This document shows positions 29,424 through 38,027 of a stretch of 64,000 nt of DNA, piece by piece. The notes below the pieces were generated by a model that was given only the letters and a program-made list of their open reading frames with translations, was not told where the DNA came from and did not search any database. Both the position numbers and the translations under genes were made by a program. How positions within the stretch are numbered: position 1 is the stretch's first letter; each line of letters begins with the position of its first letter. This stretch comes from Mycobacterium shimoidei (GTDB taxonomy: Bacteria; Actinomycetota; Actinomycetes; Mycobacteriales; Mycobacteriaceae): the NCBI GenBank assembly GCA_002101905.1, contig LQPU01000028.1, positions 62,001-126,000 on the forward strand. Direction: 5' to 3'.

Positions 29424-30224
29424 TTAGATGATCTTCTGACTAACCAGGTACTCGGCGATCTTGGTGCCGCCATCGCCCTCGTCGGCCACCTTCTCGCCGG
29501 CGGTCTTGGGCGGCTTGGGGTTGGACGCCAGCACCTTCGATCCGGCGTTCTCCAATCCGACCTCGTCGGGCTCGACACCAATTTCGGCCAGCGTCAGGAC
29601 GGTGACTTCCTTCTTCTTGGCGGCCATGATCCCCTTGAACGACGGGAAGCGCGGCTCGTTGATCTTCTCGTTGACGCTGACCACCGCGGGCAGCGAGGCC
29701 TCCAGGGTGAAGACGCCGTCGTCGGTCTCCCGCTCACCGATGATCTTGCCGCCCTCGAGCGACAGCTTGCGCAGGTGGGTGAGCTGCGGCAGACCCAGGT
29801 ATTCGGCGATGATGGCCGGCACAGCACCGCCGACACCGTCGGTGGACTCGTTGCCGGCGATGACGAGCTCAGTGCCCTCGATGGTGCCCAGCGCCCGCGC
29901 CAGCGCCCACCCGGTCTGGACCACGTCCGAGCCGTGCATGCCGTCGTCTTTGAGATGCACCGCCTTGTCGGCGCCCATCGACAACGCCTTGCGGATCGCC
30001 TCGGTGGCACGCTCGGGTCCGGCGGTCAGCACAGTCACCGACCCCTCGACACCGTCGGCGGCTTCTTTCTCCCGGATCAGCAACGCCTCTTCGACGGCAC
30101 GCTCATTAATCTCGTCCAGCACGGCGTCGGCGGCCTCGCGGTCCAGGGTGAAGTCGCCGTCGTTGAGCTTGCGCTCCGACCAGGTGTCTGGGACCTGCTT
30201 GATCAGGACCACGATGTTCGTCAT
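29424..30224 (-). CDS. fixA: Electron transfer flavoprotein beta subunit
   Basis: The 266-residue EtfB begins MTNIVVLIKQVPDTWSERKL and has VTVLTAGPERATEAIRKAL and NESTDGVGGAVPAIIAEYLG, the AMP/NAD-site region. ATG 30224 matches the expected length; an extension to 30284 is rejected. A GGAGGAGGA element lies about a dozen bases upstream, slightly distant for a ribosome-binding site. It is first in the fixA-fixB operon. Confidence 0.94.
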   Translation of the reverse strand: MTNIVVLIKQVPDTWSERKLNDGDFTLDREAADAVLDEINERAVEEALLIREKEAADGVEGSVTVLTAGPERATEAIRKALSMGADKAVHLKDDGMHGSDVVQTGWALARALGTIEGTELVIAGNESTDGVGGAVPAIIAEYLGLPQLTHLRKLSLEGGKIIGERETDDGVFTLEASLPAVVSVNEKINEPRFPSFKGIMAAKKKEVTVLTLAEIGVEPDEVGLENAGSKVLASNPKPPKTAGEKVADEGDGGTKIAEYLVSQKII

Positions 30225-30307
30225 GAGAGTGGTTCGTCCTCCTCCAAGGAGTCCCGCAGCCGGAGGCAGCAGGACTTCGGTCACGCTTGATCAAACTGCA
30301 CGCGGAT

Positions 30308-30323
30308 GTTACTAGTCGGTAAC
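30308..30323. promoter_or_regulatory. Palindrome in the fixA-methyltransferase divergent region
   Basis: GTTAC-TAGTCG-GTAAC lies 84 bp upstream of fixA, in a 206-bp divergent region. TTAC...GTAA palindromes of this kind are typical TetR-family sites near mycobacterial lipid-degradation genes, but the factor is unknown. Confidence 0.45.
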
Positions 30324-30430
30324 TTTGTGCGGTTTGCTCTCACACAATAGCGGGTCGTAGTGCGGGTTCTCCGTGCCCGTCTCAGGTTGACCATTCGCGA
30401 TCGGAGCGCGCGGGCTAGCCTGCCTATGCA

Positions 30431-31222
30431 ATGAGTGCATTCGTGCCCGATGTTTCCGGCGCGGCTTCGGCCGATGCCGGGTTGACGCTGACCGGCGAAC
30501 GCACCGTCCCCGGTCTCGATGTGGAGAACTACTGGTTTCGCCGCCACGAGGTGGTCTACCAGCGGCTCGCGTCGCGCTGCGCTGACCGCGAGGTGCTCGA
30601 AGCAGGCTGCGGCGAGGGGTACGGTGCCGACCTGATCGCCGGCGTGGCACGCCGGGTGATCGCGCTGGATTACGACGAGGCCACCGTCGCTCATGTCCGC
30701 GCGCGCTACCCCCGCGTGCAGGTCGTGCATGGCAATTTGTTCTCGCTGCCGCTCCCAGACGCATCGGTGGATGTTGTGGTCAACTTCCAGGTGATCGAGC
30801 ATTTGTGGGATCAGCCACAATTCGTGCGGGAGTGCGCGCGAGTGTTACGGCCCGCCGGGCTGCTGATGATGTCGACTCCGAACCGAATCACCTTTTCACC
30901 CGGCCGCGACACCCCGATCAACCCGTTCCACACCCGCGAGCTCAACGCCGACGAGTTGACCCAACTGCTCGTCGGGGCGGGTTTCACCATGGACGGGATC
31001 TACGGGGTTTTTCATGGGCCCCGGCTGACCGAGATGGATGCTCGCCACGGCGGCTCGATCATCGATGCCCAGGTGGCCCGCGCGATGGCCGACGCGCCCT
31101 GGCCGGCCGAGCTGCTGGCCGACGTCGCCGCGGTCACCGCCGCGGATTTCGACATCATCGATGCGCAGAAGCGGGATATCGACAGCAGTCTTGACCTCGT
31201 CGCGATCGCGGTACGCCCGTGA
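30431..31222 (+). CDS. SAM-dependent methyltransferase of the MGLP cluster (Rv3030-like)
   Basis: The 263-residue class I methyltransferase has motif I EAGCGEGYGADLIAG, ALDYDEATVAHVRARYP and VDVVVNFQVIEHLWDQP. Rv3030 is a proposed O-methyltransferase of the 6-O-methylglucose lipopolysaccharide pathway. Its TGA overlaps the GTG of the GH57 gene, so the two are coupled. Specificity cannot be read from sequence. Confidence 0.85.
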   Translation: MSAFVPDVSGAASADAGLTLTGERTVPGLDVENYWFRRHEVVYQRLASRCADREVLEAGCGEGYGADLIAGVARRVIALDYDEATVAHVRARYPRVQVVHGNLFSLPLPDASVDVVVNFQVIEHLWDQPQFVRECARVLRPAGLLMMSTPNRITFSPGRDTPINPFHTRELNADELTQLLVGAGFTMDGIYGVFHGPRLTEMDARHGGSIIDAQVARAMADAPWPAELLADVAAVTAADFDIIDAQKRDIDSSLDLVAIAVRP

Positions 31223-32787
31223 GCGGCGCCGTGACTCGCGTGCCGGGGCTGTTCACGCTGGTGTTGCACACGCACTTGCCGTGGCTGGCCCACCACGGCC
31301 GCTGGCCGGTCGGCGAGGAATGGCTTTATCAGTCGTGGTCGGCGGCCTACCTGCCGCTACTGCGGGTGCTCTCGGCGTTTGCCGGCGAGAACCGGCGCGG
31401 GGTGATCACGCTCGGGATGACGCCGGTGGTGACCGCGCAGCTCGACGACCCCTATTGCCTGGACGGCATGTATCACTGGCTGGCCAATTGGCAGTTGCGC
31501 GCCACCGAAGCCGCCAACGTGCGCGCCGGTGCGACGTCCTCGCCGGCATGCACACCAGAAGCATTGCGCACCTTTGGAATTCGGGAACTCGCCGAAGCAG
31601 ATCGAGCGCTTGAAGAGTTCGCCACGCTGTGGCATCACGGTGCCAGCCCACTGCTGCGCTCGCTGATCGACGCCGGCACCGTCGAACTGCTCGGCGGCCC
31701 GCTGGCCCACCCGTTCCAGCCGTTGCTGGCGCCGCGCCTACGCGAATTCGCGCTGCGCGAAGGGCTGGCCGACGCCCGGCAGCGGTTGGCGCACACGCCG
31801 ACCGGGATCTGGGCGCCGGAGTGCGCCTACGCCCCCGGCTTGGAAAACGACTATGCCGCAGCAGGAGTCGGTCATTTCATGGTGGACGGGCCGTCGCTGC
31901 ACGGCGACACCGCGCTGGGCCGGCCAGTGGGCGACACCGACGTGGTGGCCTTCGGACGCGACCTGCAGGTGAGCTACCGGGTGTGGTCGCCGAAATCCGG
32001 CTATCCGGGTCACGCCGCCTACCGCGACTTCCACACCTACGATCACCGCACCGGGCTGAAACCGGCGCGGGTCACCGGCCGCAATGTGCCGCCGGAGGCC
32101 AAAGCGCCCTACGATCCCGAGCGTGCCGATCGCGCGGTCGATGTTCACGTCGCCGATTTCGTCGACACCGTGCGCAACCGGCTGATCAGCGAATCCGAGC
32201 GGATCGGGCGGCCGGCGCATGTGGTCGCCGCGTTCGATACCGAGTTGTTCGGGCACTGGTGGTACGAGGGGCCGGTGTGGCTGAAGCGGGTGCTGCGCGC
32301 GCTGCCGCAGGCCGGTGTGCGGATCGGCACCCTGAGCGATGCGGTCACCGACGGGTTCGTCGGCTCCGCGGTCGAATTGCCGCCCAGCTCTTGGGGTTCG
32401 GGGAAGGACTGGCAGGTGTGGGCCGGTGATAAAGTGGCCGACTTGGTGCAGCTCAACACCGAAGTCGTCGACACGGCACTAAGTGCCGTCGACAAGGCAC
32501 TGACGCAGACCGCGTCGTTGGATGGACCGATACCGCGTGATCAGGTCGCCGACCAGATTCTGCGCGAGACGCTGCTGACGGTGTCCAGCGATTGGCCGTT
32601 CATGGTGAGCAAGGACTCCGCGGCCGACTACGCGCGCTACCGCGCGCATCTGCATGCCCACGCGACCCGGGAGATCGCCGACGCCTTGGCGTCCGGGCGT
32701 CGCGAAGCCGCCCAACGACTCGCCGACGGCTGGAACCGCGCGGACGGGCTGTTCGGCGCGCTCGACGCACGGAGGCTGCCCCGATGA
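31219..32787 (+). CDS. GH57 glucan branching-type enzyme (Rv3031-like)
   Basis: The 522-residue protein has the GH57 barrel start FTLVLHTHLPWLAHHG, the predicted nucleophile Glu201 in GIWAPECAYAPG, and the acid/base Asp340 in AAFDTELFGHWW. Homologues in the MGLP cluster are believed to branch or trim the methylglucose chain. The GTG overlaps the methyltransferase stop (GTGA), and its own stop overlaps a 33-codon ORF (ATGA). Confidence 0.88.
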   Translation: MSGAVTRVPGLFTLVLHTHLPWLAHHGRWPVGEEWLYQSWSAAYLPLLRVLSAFAGENRRGVITLGMTPVVTAQLDDPYCLDGMYHWLANWQLRATEAANVRAGATSSPACTPEALRTFGIRELAEADRALEEFATLWHHGASPLLRSLIDAGTVELLGGPLAHPFQPLLAPRLREFALREGLADARQRLAHTPTGIWAPECAYAPGLENDYAAAGVGHFMVDGPSLHGDTALGRPVGDTDVVAFGRDLQVSYRVWSPKSGYPGHAAYRDFHTYDHRTGLKPARVTGRNVPPEAKAPYDPERADRAVDVHVADFVDTVRNRLISESERIGRPAHVVAAFDTELFGHWWYEGPVWLKRVLRALPQAGVRIGTLSDAVTDGFVGSAVELPPSSWGSGKDWQVWAGDKVADLVQLNTEVVDTALSAVDKALTQTASLDGPIPRDQVADQILRETLLTVSSDWPFMVSKDSAADYARYRAHLHAHATREIADALASGRREAAQRLADGWNRADGLFGALDARRLPR

Positions 32788-32885
32788 CCGCCGTCCTCCC
32801 CCACGAGCGGGCGCGTCGGCACGCCGACACGCCGCCGCTCGCGGCATTTTGCGCCCGCTCGCGCCAAAGGTGGGCGCGCGCATGA
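32784..32885 (+). CDS. Possible 33-residue coupling ORF between GH57 and GT4 genes
   Basis: An ATG at 32784 overlaps the GH57 stop (ATGA) and its own TGA overlaps the GT4 start at 32882 (ATGA again). The short product, rich in Arg and Ala, has no recognisable domain. Such a bridge would carry ribosomes across the gap; it could also be chance. Confidence 0.3.
   Translation: MTAVLPHERARRHADTPPLAAFCARSRQRWARA
32804..32861. repeat. 11-bp inverted repeat between the GH57 and GT4 genes
   Basis: CGAGCGGGCGC (32804-32814) and GCGCCCGCTCG (32851-32861) are perfect complements with a 36-base loop inside the 94-bp gap. It could regulate readthrough to the glycosyltransferase, or be a dispersed repeat. 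Confidence 0.5.
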
Positions 32886-34105
32886 AGATCCTGATGGTGT
32901 CGTGGGAGTACCCGCCGGTCGTGGTCGGCGGGCTCGGCCGCCATGTCCACCACTTGTCGACGGCGCTGGCCGCGGCCGGCCACGAGGTTGTGGTTTTGTC
33001 CCGCCGCCCGTCGGACACCGACCCGAGCACGCACCCGTCCTGCGACGAGGTCAGGGAGGGCGTACGGGTGGTCGCGGCCGCGCATGACCCGCACGAATTC
33101 AACTTCGCCGACGACATGATGGCCTGGACGCTGGCGATGGGCCACGCCATGATCCGGGCCGGGCTGGCGCTGGACTTCACCCCGGATGTCGTGCACGCCC
33201 ACGACTGGCTGGTCGCACATCCCGCCATCGCGCTGTCTGAGTTTTACGACGTCCCAATGGTTTCCACCATCCACGCGACCGAGGCCGGTCGTCACTCCGG
33301 TTGGATTTCCGGCCGGCTCAGCCGCCAGGTGCACGCCATCGAGTCCTGGTTGGTGCGCGAATCCGATTCGTTGATCACCTGTTCGGCGTCGATGCGCGAC
33401 GAGATCACCGAACTGTTCGGTCCGGGGCTGGCCGAGATCACGGTGATCCGCAACGGGATCGACGCGGCCCGTTGGCCTTTCGCCGCCCGCCAAACCCGTA
33501 CCGGGCCGCCGGATTTGCTGTATGTGGGCCGGTTGGAATACGAGAAGGGTGTACACGAGGCGATCGCGGCGCTGCCGCGGATCAGGCGAGCCCACCCGGG
33601 CGCCACACTGACCATTGCCGGCGACGGCACCCAGCAGGATTGGCTTGTCGCGCAAGCCCGTAAGCACCGGGTGGTCAGGGCCACGAAGTTTGTGGGTCAC
33701 CTCGACCACGCGGAACTGTTGGCCGCCCTGCACCGCGCCGACGTGGTGGTACTGCCCAGCCACTACGAACCATTCGGGATCGTCGCGCTGGAAGCCGCCG
33801 CGGCCGGCACGCCGCTGGTGACCTCCAACATCGGCGGGCTGGGCGAAGCGGTCATCGACGGTCAGACCGGGATGTCCTGCCCTCCCCGCGACGTGGCCGC
33901 GCTTGCCAAGGCCGTCTGCGCCGTGCTCGACGATCCCGCGGCCGCCCAAACTCGCGCGCACGCCGCACGAGAACGGCTCACCGCCGACTTCGACTGGCAC
34001 ACTGTGGCCGACGAGACCGCGCAGGTTTATCTTGCCGCCAAACGTCGTGAGCGCCAGCCGCTTCCGCGGTTGCCGATCGTCGAGCACGCGCTGCCGGATC
34101 GGTAG
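32882..34105 (+). CDS. GT4 alpha-glucosyltransferase (Rv3032-like)
   Basis: The 407-residue protein starts MKILMVSWEYPPVVVGGLGRH, a GT-B fold opening like glycogen synthase, and has HAHDWLVAHPAI, VGRLEYEKGVHEAI, and the EX7E motif in YEPFGIVALEAAAAGTP. Rv3032 is reported to elongate alpha-1,4-glucan chains of MGLP and contribute to capsular glucan. ATG 32882 is chosen because it directly opens the fold. Confidence 0.9.
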   Translation: MKILMVSWEYPPVVVGGLGRHVHHLSTALAAAGHEVVVLSRRPSDTDPSTHPSCDEVREGVRVVAAAHDPHEFNFADDMMAWTLAMGHAMIRAGLALDFTPDVVHAHDWLVAHPAIALSEFYDVPMVSTIHATEAGRHSGWISGRLSRQVHAIESWLVRESDSLITCSASMRDEITELFGPGLAEITVIRNGIDAARWPFAARQTRTGPPDLLYVGRLEYEKGVHEAIAALPRIRRAHPGATLTIAGDGTQQDWLVAQARKHRVVRATKFVGHLDHAELLAALHRADVVVLPSHYEPFGIVALEAAAAGTPLVTSNIGGLGEAVIDGQTGMSCPPRDVAALAKAVCAVLDDPAAAQTRAHAARERLTADFDWHTVADETAQVYLAAKRRERQPLPRLPIVEHALPDR

Positions 34106-34110
34106 GCGGC

Positions 34111-34977
34111 TCACACAGCCGATTTGGCGTCCGGGCGCGGGAACTGGGTGGCCATCAAGCGGTCCCACATCCGATCGCTCATCAACTTCCGCGTGCCTAT
34201 CAGCAGACGCGCCGACGGGGTGACCCGCATGCGTACCGGCGGGCGTTTCGCGGTAATGGCTTTCTCGACCGCCTTGGCGACGGTGTCGGGTCCGCCGCCG
34301 AGCTTGGCGAGTGCACGATTGTTGTAAACCTCTTCGGTGGCCGTGCCGACAGCGGCGTTGAACGCCGCGTACGGCCCCTCGGTAGCACTGGGCGCGCTGA
34401 GCCCGTGAGTCGCGGTGGCCGCAAACTCCGTGTGGATCAGCCCGGGCTGGATGATCACCACGTCGATCCCGAAGCCTTTGACCTCGAAACGCAGCGCGTC
34501 GCTGAGCGCTTCGACCGCGTACTTGGTGGCGTGGTAGGCGCCCCCGCCGGGAAACGTGAAGTTGCCGCCCATGGAGCTGATATTGACGATGCGACCCCAC
34601 CGCTGTGCACGCATCCCGGGCAGTACGAGCTGACACATCCGCACCAGACCGAAAACATTGGTTTCGAACTGGCGGCGCAGATCGGCCATCGGAACGGTTT
34701 CCAGCGCTCCCGACTGCGAGTAGCCGGCATTGTTCACCAGCGCGCCGACGGCGCCCTGTTCGGCGACGACGCGCTCCACCGCTGCCTGCATGGACGCTTC
34801 GTCGGTGACATCGAGCGCAAGGGTGCGCGCGCCAAGCTCACGCAGGTCCGCGACGGACTCCTCGCGGCGCGCAGTGGCGTAAACAACGTGGCCGGCCTTG
34901 GCCAATCGCTGCGCCGTGGCGCGGCCGATTCCTGTCGAGCAGCCGGTCACGAGGATCGCTTTCGAGATCTCGGACAT
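34111..34977 (-). CDS. Short-chain dehydrogenase/reductase
   Basis: The 288-residue classical SDR has AILVTGCSTGIGRATAQRL (NAD(P) site), LVNNAGYSQSG, and the catalytic Ser...YHATKYAVEAL with Tyr and Lys. ATG 34977 (MSEISKAIL) opens the domain; a longer reading to 35241 is rejected. It converges with the glycosyltransferase and diverges from the acyl-CoA operon, so it may serve the same pathway. Confidence 0.88.
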   Translation of the reverse strand: MSEISKAILVTGCSTGIGRATAQRLAKAGHVVYATARREESVADLRELGARTLALDVTDEASMQAAVERVVAEQGAVGALVNNAGYSQSGALETVPMADLRRQFETNVFGLVRMCQLVLPGMRAQRWGRIVNISSMGGNFTFPGGGAYHATKYAVEALSDALRFEVKGFGIDVVIIQPGLIHTEFAATATHGLSAPSATEGPYAAFNAAVGTATEEVYNNRALAKLGGGPDTVAKAVEKAITAKRPPVRMRVTPSARLLIGTRKLMSDRMWDRLMATQFPRPDAKSAV

Positions 34978-35068
34978 GCTCAGCACGTTAGACGCTTTTT
35001 GCTGAAAGGGGCTCCCATCAGACAACTCGCCCGCGTGCGACCCAAAACCCGGTGAGTAGTCTTCCAGC

Positions 35069-36217
35069 ATGCTCGCTAACTCTGCTGAGCTGACCGCCGC
35101 GGAATTGAATCTGCGCGACCAGGTGCGCACTTTCCTGTCCACAGAGCTGCCCGCCCGCACATTCGAGCCGGGGCTCGGGATGAGTAGCCAAGCCGATCCC
35201 GATTTTTCGGCCTTGCTCGCCGAACGCGGATGGGTCGGCATGGGTGTGCCCGCGCGCTACGGCGGCCGCGACGCCACTGCCGTGGACCGGTTTGTGGTCG
35301 TCGAGGAGTTGCTGCGCTGGGGAGCACCCGTTGGGCACCACTGGGTGGCAGACCGCCAGATCGCACCGGTGCTGCTGCGTTTCGGCACCGAGGAACAGAA
35401 GCGGTGGTTGCTGCCTGAGATCTGCCGGGGGAAGTTGTGCTTTTGCATTGGCATGAGCGAGCCCGACGCCGGAAGCGACCTCGCGTCGGTGCGCACGAAA
35501 GCGGTAGCCGACGACGGCGGTTGGCGCGTGTCGGGCACCAAGGTGTGGACGAGCAACGCCATGCGCGCCGACTTCATGATCGCGTTGTGCCGCACCGGCG
35601 GTGGCGCCCGCCATGAGGGGCTGAGCCGCTTGCTGATCGATATGCGCAGCCCCGGCGTAAAGATCAACCCGATCCCCTATCTGGACGGCAGCACCGACCA
35701 CTTCGCCGAAGTGACACTCGACGACGTGTTCGTCCCCGATGACCGGGTGATCGGCGAGATCGGACAGGGGTGGGCGCAGAACACCAGCGAGCTCGCGTTC
35801 GAGCGCGGTGGCCCGGACCGCTGGATCTCCACCTTCCTGCTCGTTCAGGAGTTCATGCGCAGCGAACCGGATCTTGCTGCCAGCCCGGCGGGACGCCGCT
35901 GGATCGGCGAGCTGGCCGCCCAATACTGGGTGCTGCGCCGGCTCTCGCTCGCGGTGGCCAGAGCTATCGACGCGGGCGGCACCCCCTCGGCGGAAGCCGC
36001 GCTCATCAAGGAGATGGGCACCCGGTTCGAACAAGACGTGGTGATTGCACTGCGGGAACTGCTGGACCGAGAGCTGCTGTGCGATGTGGAACCTGAGCGG
36101 CCACCGTCGTTGTTCGATCGGTTGCTGCGTCGCGCTGTGCTGGATTCACCCTCGTACACCATCCGCGGCGGGACCACCGAGGTGCTGCGTTCAGTCGCTG
36201 CCAAGGGTCTGACATGA
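35069..36217 (+). CDS. Acyl-CoA dehydrogenase, first of a pair
   Basis: The 382-residue FadE-type flavoprotein has CFCIGMSEPDAGSDLASVRTK (FAD/substrate region), WRVSGTKVWTSNA, and a C-terminal YTIRGGTTEVLRSVAAKGL. It dehydrogenates an acyl-CoA and passes electrons to FixAB. The stop overlaps the next gene by four bases (ATGA). As two FadE genes are adjacent, a heteromeric enzyme of the kind found in steroid side-chain breakdown is likely. Confidence 0.9.
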   Translation: MLANSAELTAAELNLRDQVRTFLSTELPARTFEPGLGMSSQADPDFSALLAERGWVGMGVPARYGGRDATAVDRFVVVEELLRWGAPVGHHWVADRQIAPVLLRFGTEEQKRWLLPEICRGKLCFCIGMSEPDAGSDLASVRTKAVADDGGWRVSGTKVWTSNAMRADFMIALCRTGGGARHEGLSRLLIDMRSPGVKINPIPYLDGSTDHFAEVTLDDVFVPDDRVIGEIGQGWAQNTSELAFERGGPDRWISTFLLVQEFMRSEPDLAASPAGRRWIGELAAQYWVLRRLSLAVARAIDAGGTPSAEAALIKEMGTRFEQDVVIALRELLDRELLCDVEPERPPSLFDRLLRRAVLDSPSYTIRGGTTEVLRSVAAKGLT

Positions 36218-37269
36218 GTGATAACGAACTGCACAGCGCCGCAACGAAATTCTTCGACGAACACTGCGGCTGGGACGTCGTCGCCGAGGCCGAGGTCACC
36301 GGCTGGGCCGACGAGCTGTGGCAGGCACTGACCGAAACCGGGTTCGCCGATGTGCCGATGCCTGAGGAATTGGGCGGGTCGGACGGCGGTGTGGCCGATG
36401 CGGTCGAGCTGTTGGGGGCGGCAGGAGCGCACGCGGCGCCGGTGCCGCTCGCGGAAGCCGGCCTGGTCGCCGGTTGGCTGCTGGGATCTGCGGGTCTGGT
36501 GCTGCCCAACGGAATTCGCGCTGTAGTGCCAACAACCGGGCAGTTGCATCTCGACAATGATCGACTGTTCGGCACGGTGCCGGGGGTGGCCTGGGCCCAT
36601 CGCGCCGAGCATGTTGTCGGACTCGTCGACGGCGTCGTCCTGATAGCGCCCGGTCCGGCCGCGCCGGGACCGCATCCCACGGTCCGCCGCGCCGTCAACC
36701 TGGCCGGTGAGCCCCGCGACACCGTGCATTTCGACGGTGTGCCGATCAGCGCGCGAGCCGACGCGCCGGACGAAGTCAGCGAACAGACGCTCGCGGAGCG
36801 AGCAGCTTTGGGGCGGGCAGTGCTGATGGCCGGCGCGTTGAGTGCGCTCGCGGCGATGACGCTGCGCTACAGCCGCGAGCGTGAGCAATTCGGGCGCCCC
36901 ATCGGCCGGTTCCAAGCCGTGCAGGCGCATCTCGTCACCATCCACCAGCAGGCGACGATGGTGGCCGCGGCCGTGGCCGGCGCCGTCGCCGCGGTCGAGC
37001 GCGGCCGCGGCGGCTTCGAGATCGCCTGCGCCAAACTGCTTGCCGACCAGGGCGCACTGCGAGCCACTCGATCCGCCCATCAGGCGCACGGCGCGATCGG
37101 CATGACAAAGGAGTATCCGTTGCACTATCTGACCCGCCGGCTGTGGGCCTGGCGAGATGAAGCGGGAGGCCACCAGCGCTGGGCGGACCGCCTCGGCGCG
37201 GCACTGGTGTCCGGCGGTCCCGACGCGTTGTACCCGGCGATTCAGTCCGGATCGGACGTAATCCAGTGA
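36214..37269 (+). CDS. Acyl-CoA dehydrogenase-like protein, second of a pair
   Basis: The 351-residue protein has the ACAD C-terminal domain: ALSALAAMTLRYSREREQFGRPIGRFQAVQ and HGAIGMTKEYPLHYLTRRLWAW. It is less conserved in the middle than its upstream partner, consistent with the non-catalytic half of an alpha-beta pair. Its start overlaps the partner's stop and its stop overlaps the hydrolase start. Confidence 0.85.
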   Translation: MSDNELHSAATKFFDEHCGWDVVAEAEVTGWADELWQALTETGFADVPMPEELGGSDGGVADAVELLGAAGAHAAPVPLAEAGLVAGWLLGSAGLVLPNGIRAVVPTTGQLHLDNDRLFGTVPGVAWAHRAEHVVGLVDGVVLIAPGPAAPGPHPTVRRAVNLAGEPRDTVHFDGVPISARADAPDEVSEQTLAERAALGRAVLMAGALSALAAMTLRYSREREQFGRPIGRFQAVQAHLVTIHQQATMVAAAVAGAVAAVERGRGGFEIACAKLLADQGALRATRSAHQAHGAIGMTKEYPLHYLTRRLWAWRDEAGGHQRWADRLGAALVSGGPDALYPAIQSGSDVIQ

Positions 37270-38027
37270 GCCGGCTGCGGCGTCCGGACGGCGTCGAGGT
37301 GGCGTACCGGGTGCACAACCCGCAGGGGGCGGGTGTGCCGGTATTGCTCACCCACGGTTTCGCCGCCACCGCGCGCATGTGGGATCCCAACATCGGCGCG
37401 CTGTCGACGGACCGCCCGGTGATCGTCTGGGACCAGCGCGGTCACGGCGAGAGCGACGCGCCGGAGGATATGGCCCGCTTCGGGCAGGACATCAGCGTCG
37501 CGGACATGGCGGCAGTCCTCGACGCCGCCGGTGCTGACCGGGCGGTGCTGTGCGGTATGTCGTTGGGCGGCTACCTGTCGTTGGCGTTCCACCTCGCGCA
37601 CCCGCAGCGGGTGGCCGCGCTGGTGCTGGTCGACACCGGGCCGGGCTACCGCAACACCGAAGCCCGCAAGCGCTGGAACGACTGGGTGGAGCGCACCGCG
37701 CAGCGACTGGAGGGCGGCGCATCGCCGAATACATCACCGGAAGTGGCGCGGGCCGTGCACAGGCATCCCGAGGGGCTGCCCCGCGCCGCCCGCGGTTCGA
37801 TGGTCCAAAACGATGCCCGGGTGATCGAGTCACTGGAGGCCATCGAGGTGCCGACGCTCGTTGTCGTCGGCGCGCAAGACACCGACTTCCTGGCCGGGGC
37901 GGACTACATGCAGCGCCACATCCCTAATGCCCGCAAGCTTCTCATCGACAACGCCGGGCATGCCGTGAACATGGACCAGCCCGACATCTTCAACACCGCC
38001 GTACGCGAACTATTGGAGCAACTGTGA
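37266..38027 (+). CDS. Alpha/beta hydrolase
   Basis: The 253-residue hydrolase has the oxyanion segment LLTHGFAATARMWD, the nucleophile elbow CGMSLGGYLSL with catalytic Ser, an acid near VVVGAQDTDFLAG and the His in DNAGHAVNMDQP. It could be a thioesterase or ring-cleaving hydrolase in the operon. GTG 37266 overlaps the upstream stop, and its own stop overlaps the crotonase ATG. Confidence 0.88.
   Translation: MSRLRRPDGVEVAYRVHNPQGAGVPVLLTHGFAATARMWDPNIGALSTDRPVIVWDQRGHGESDAPEDMARFGQDISVADMAAVLDAAGADRAVLCGMSLGGYLSLAFHLAHPQRVAALVLVDTGPGYRNTEARKRWNDWVERTAQRLEGGASPNTSPEVARAVHRHPEGLPRAARGSMVQNDARVIESLEAIEVPTLVVVGAQDTDFLAGADYMQRHIPNARKLLIDNAGHAVNMDQPDIFNTAVRELLEQL

Noticed and set aside
32600..34636. 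678-codon reading frame on the minus strand
   Set aside because: It is antisense to the GT4 glycosyltransferase and has no recognisable motif.
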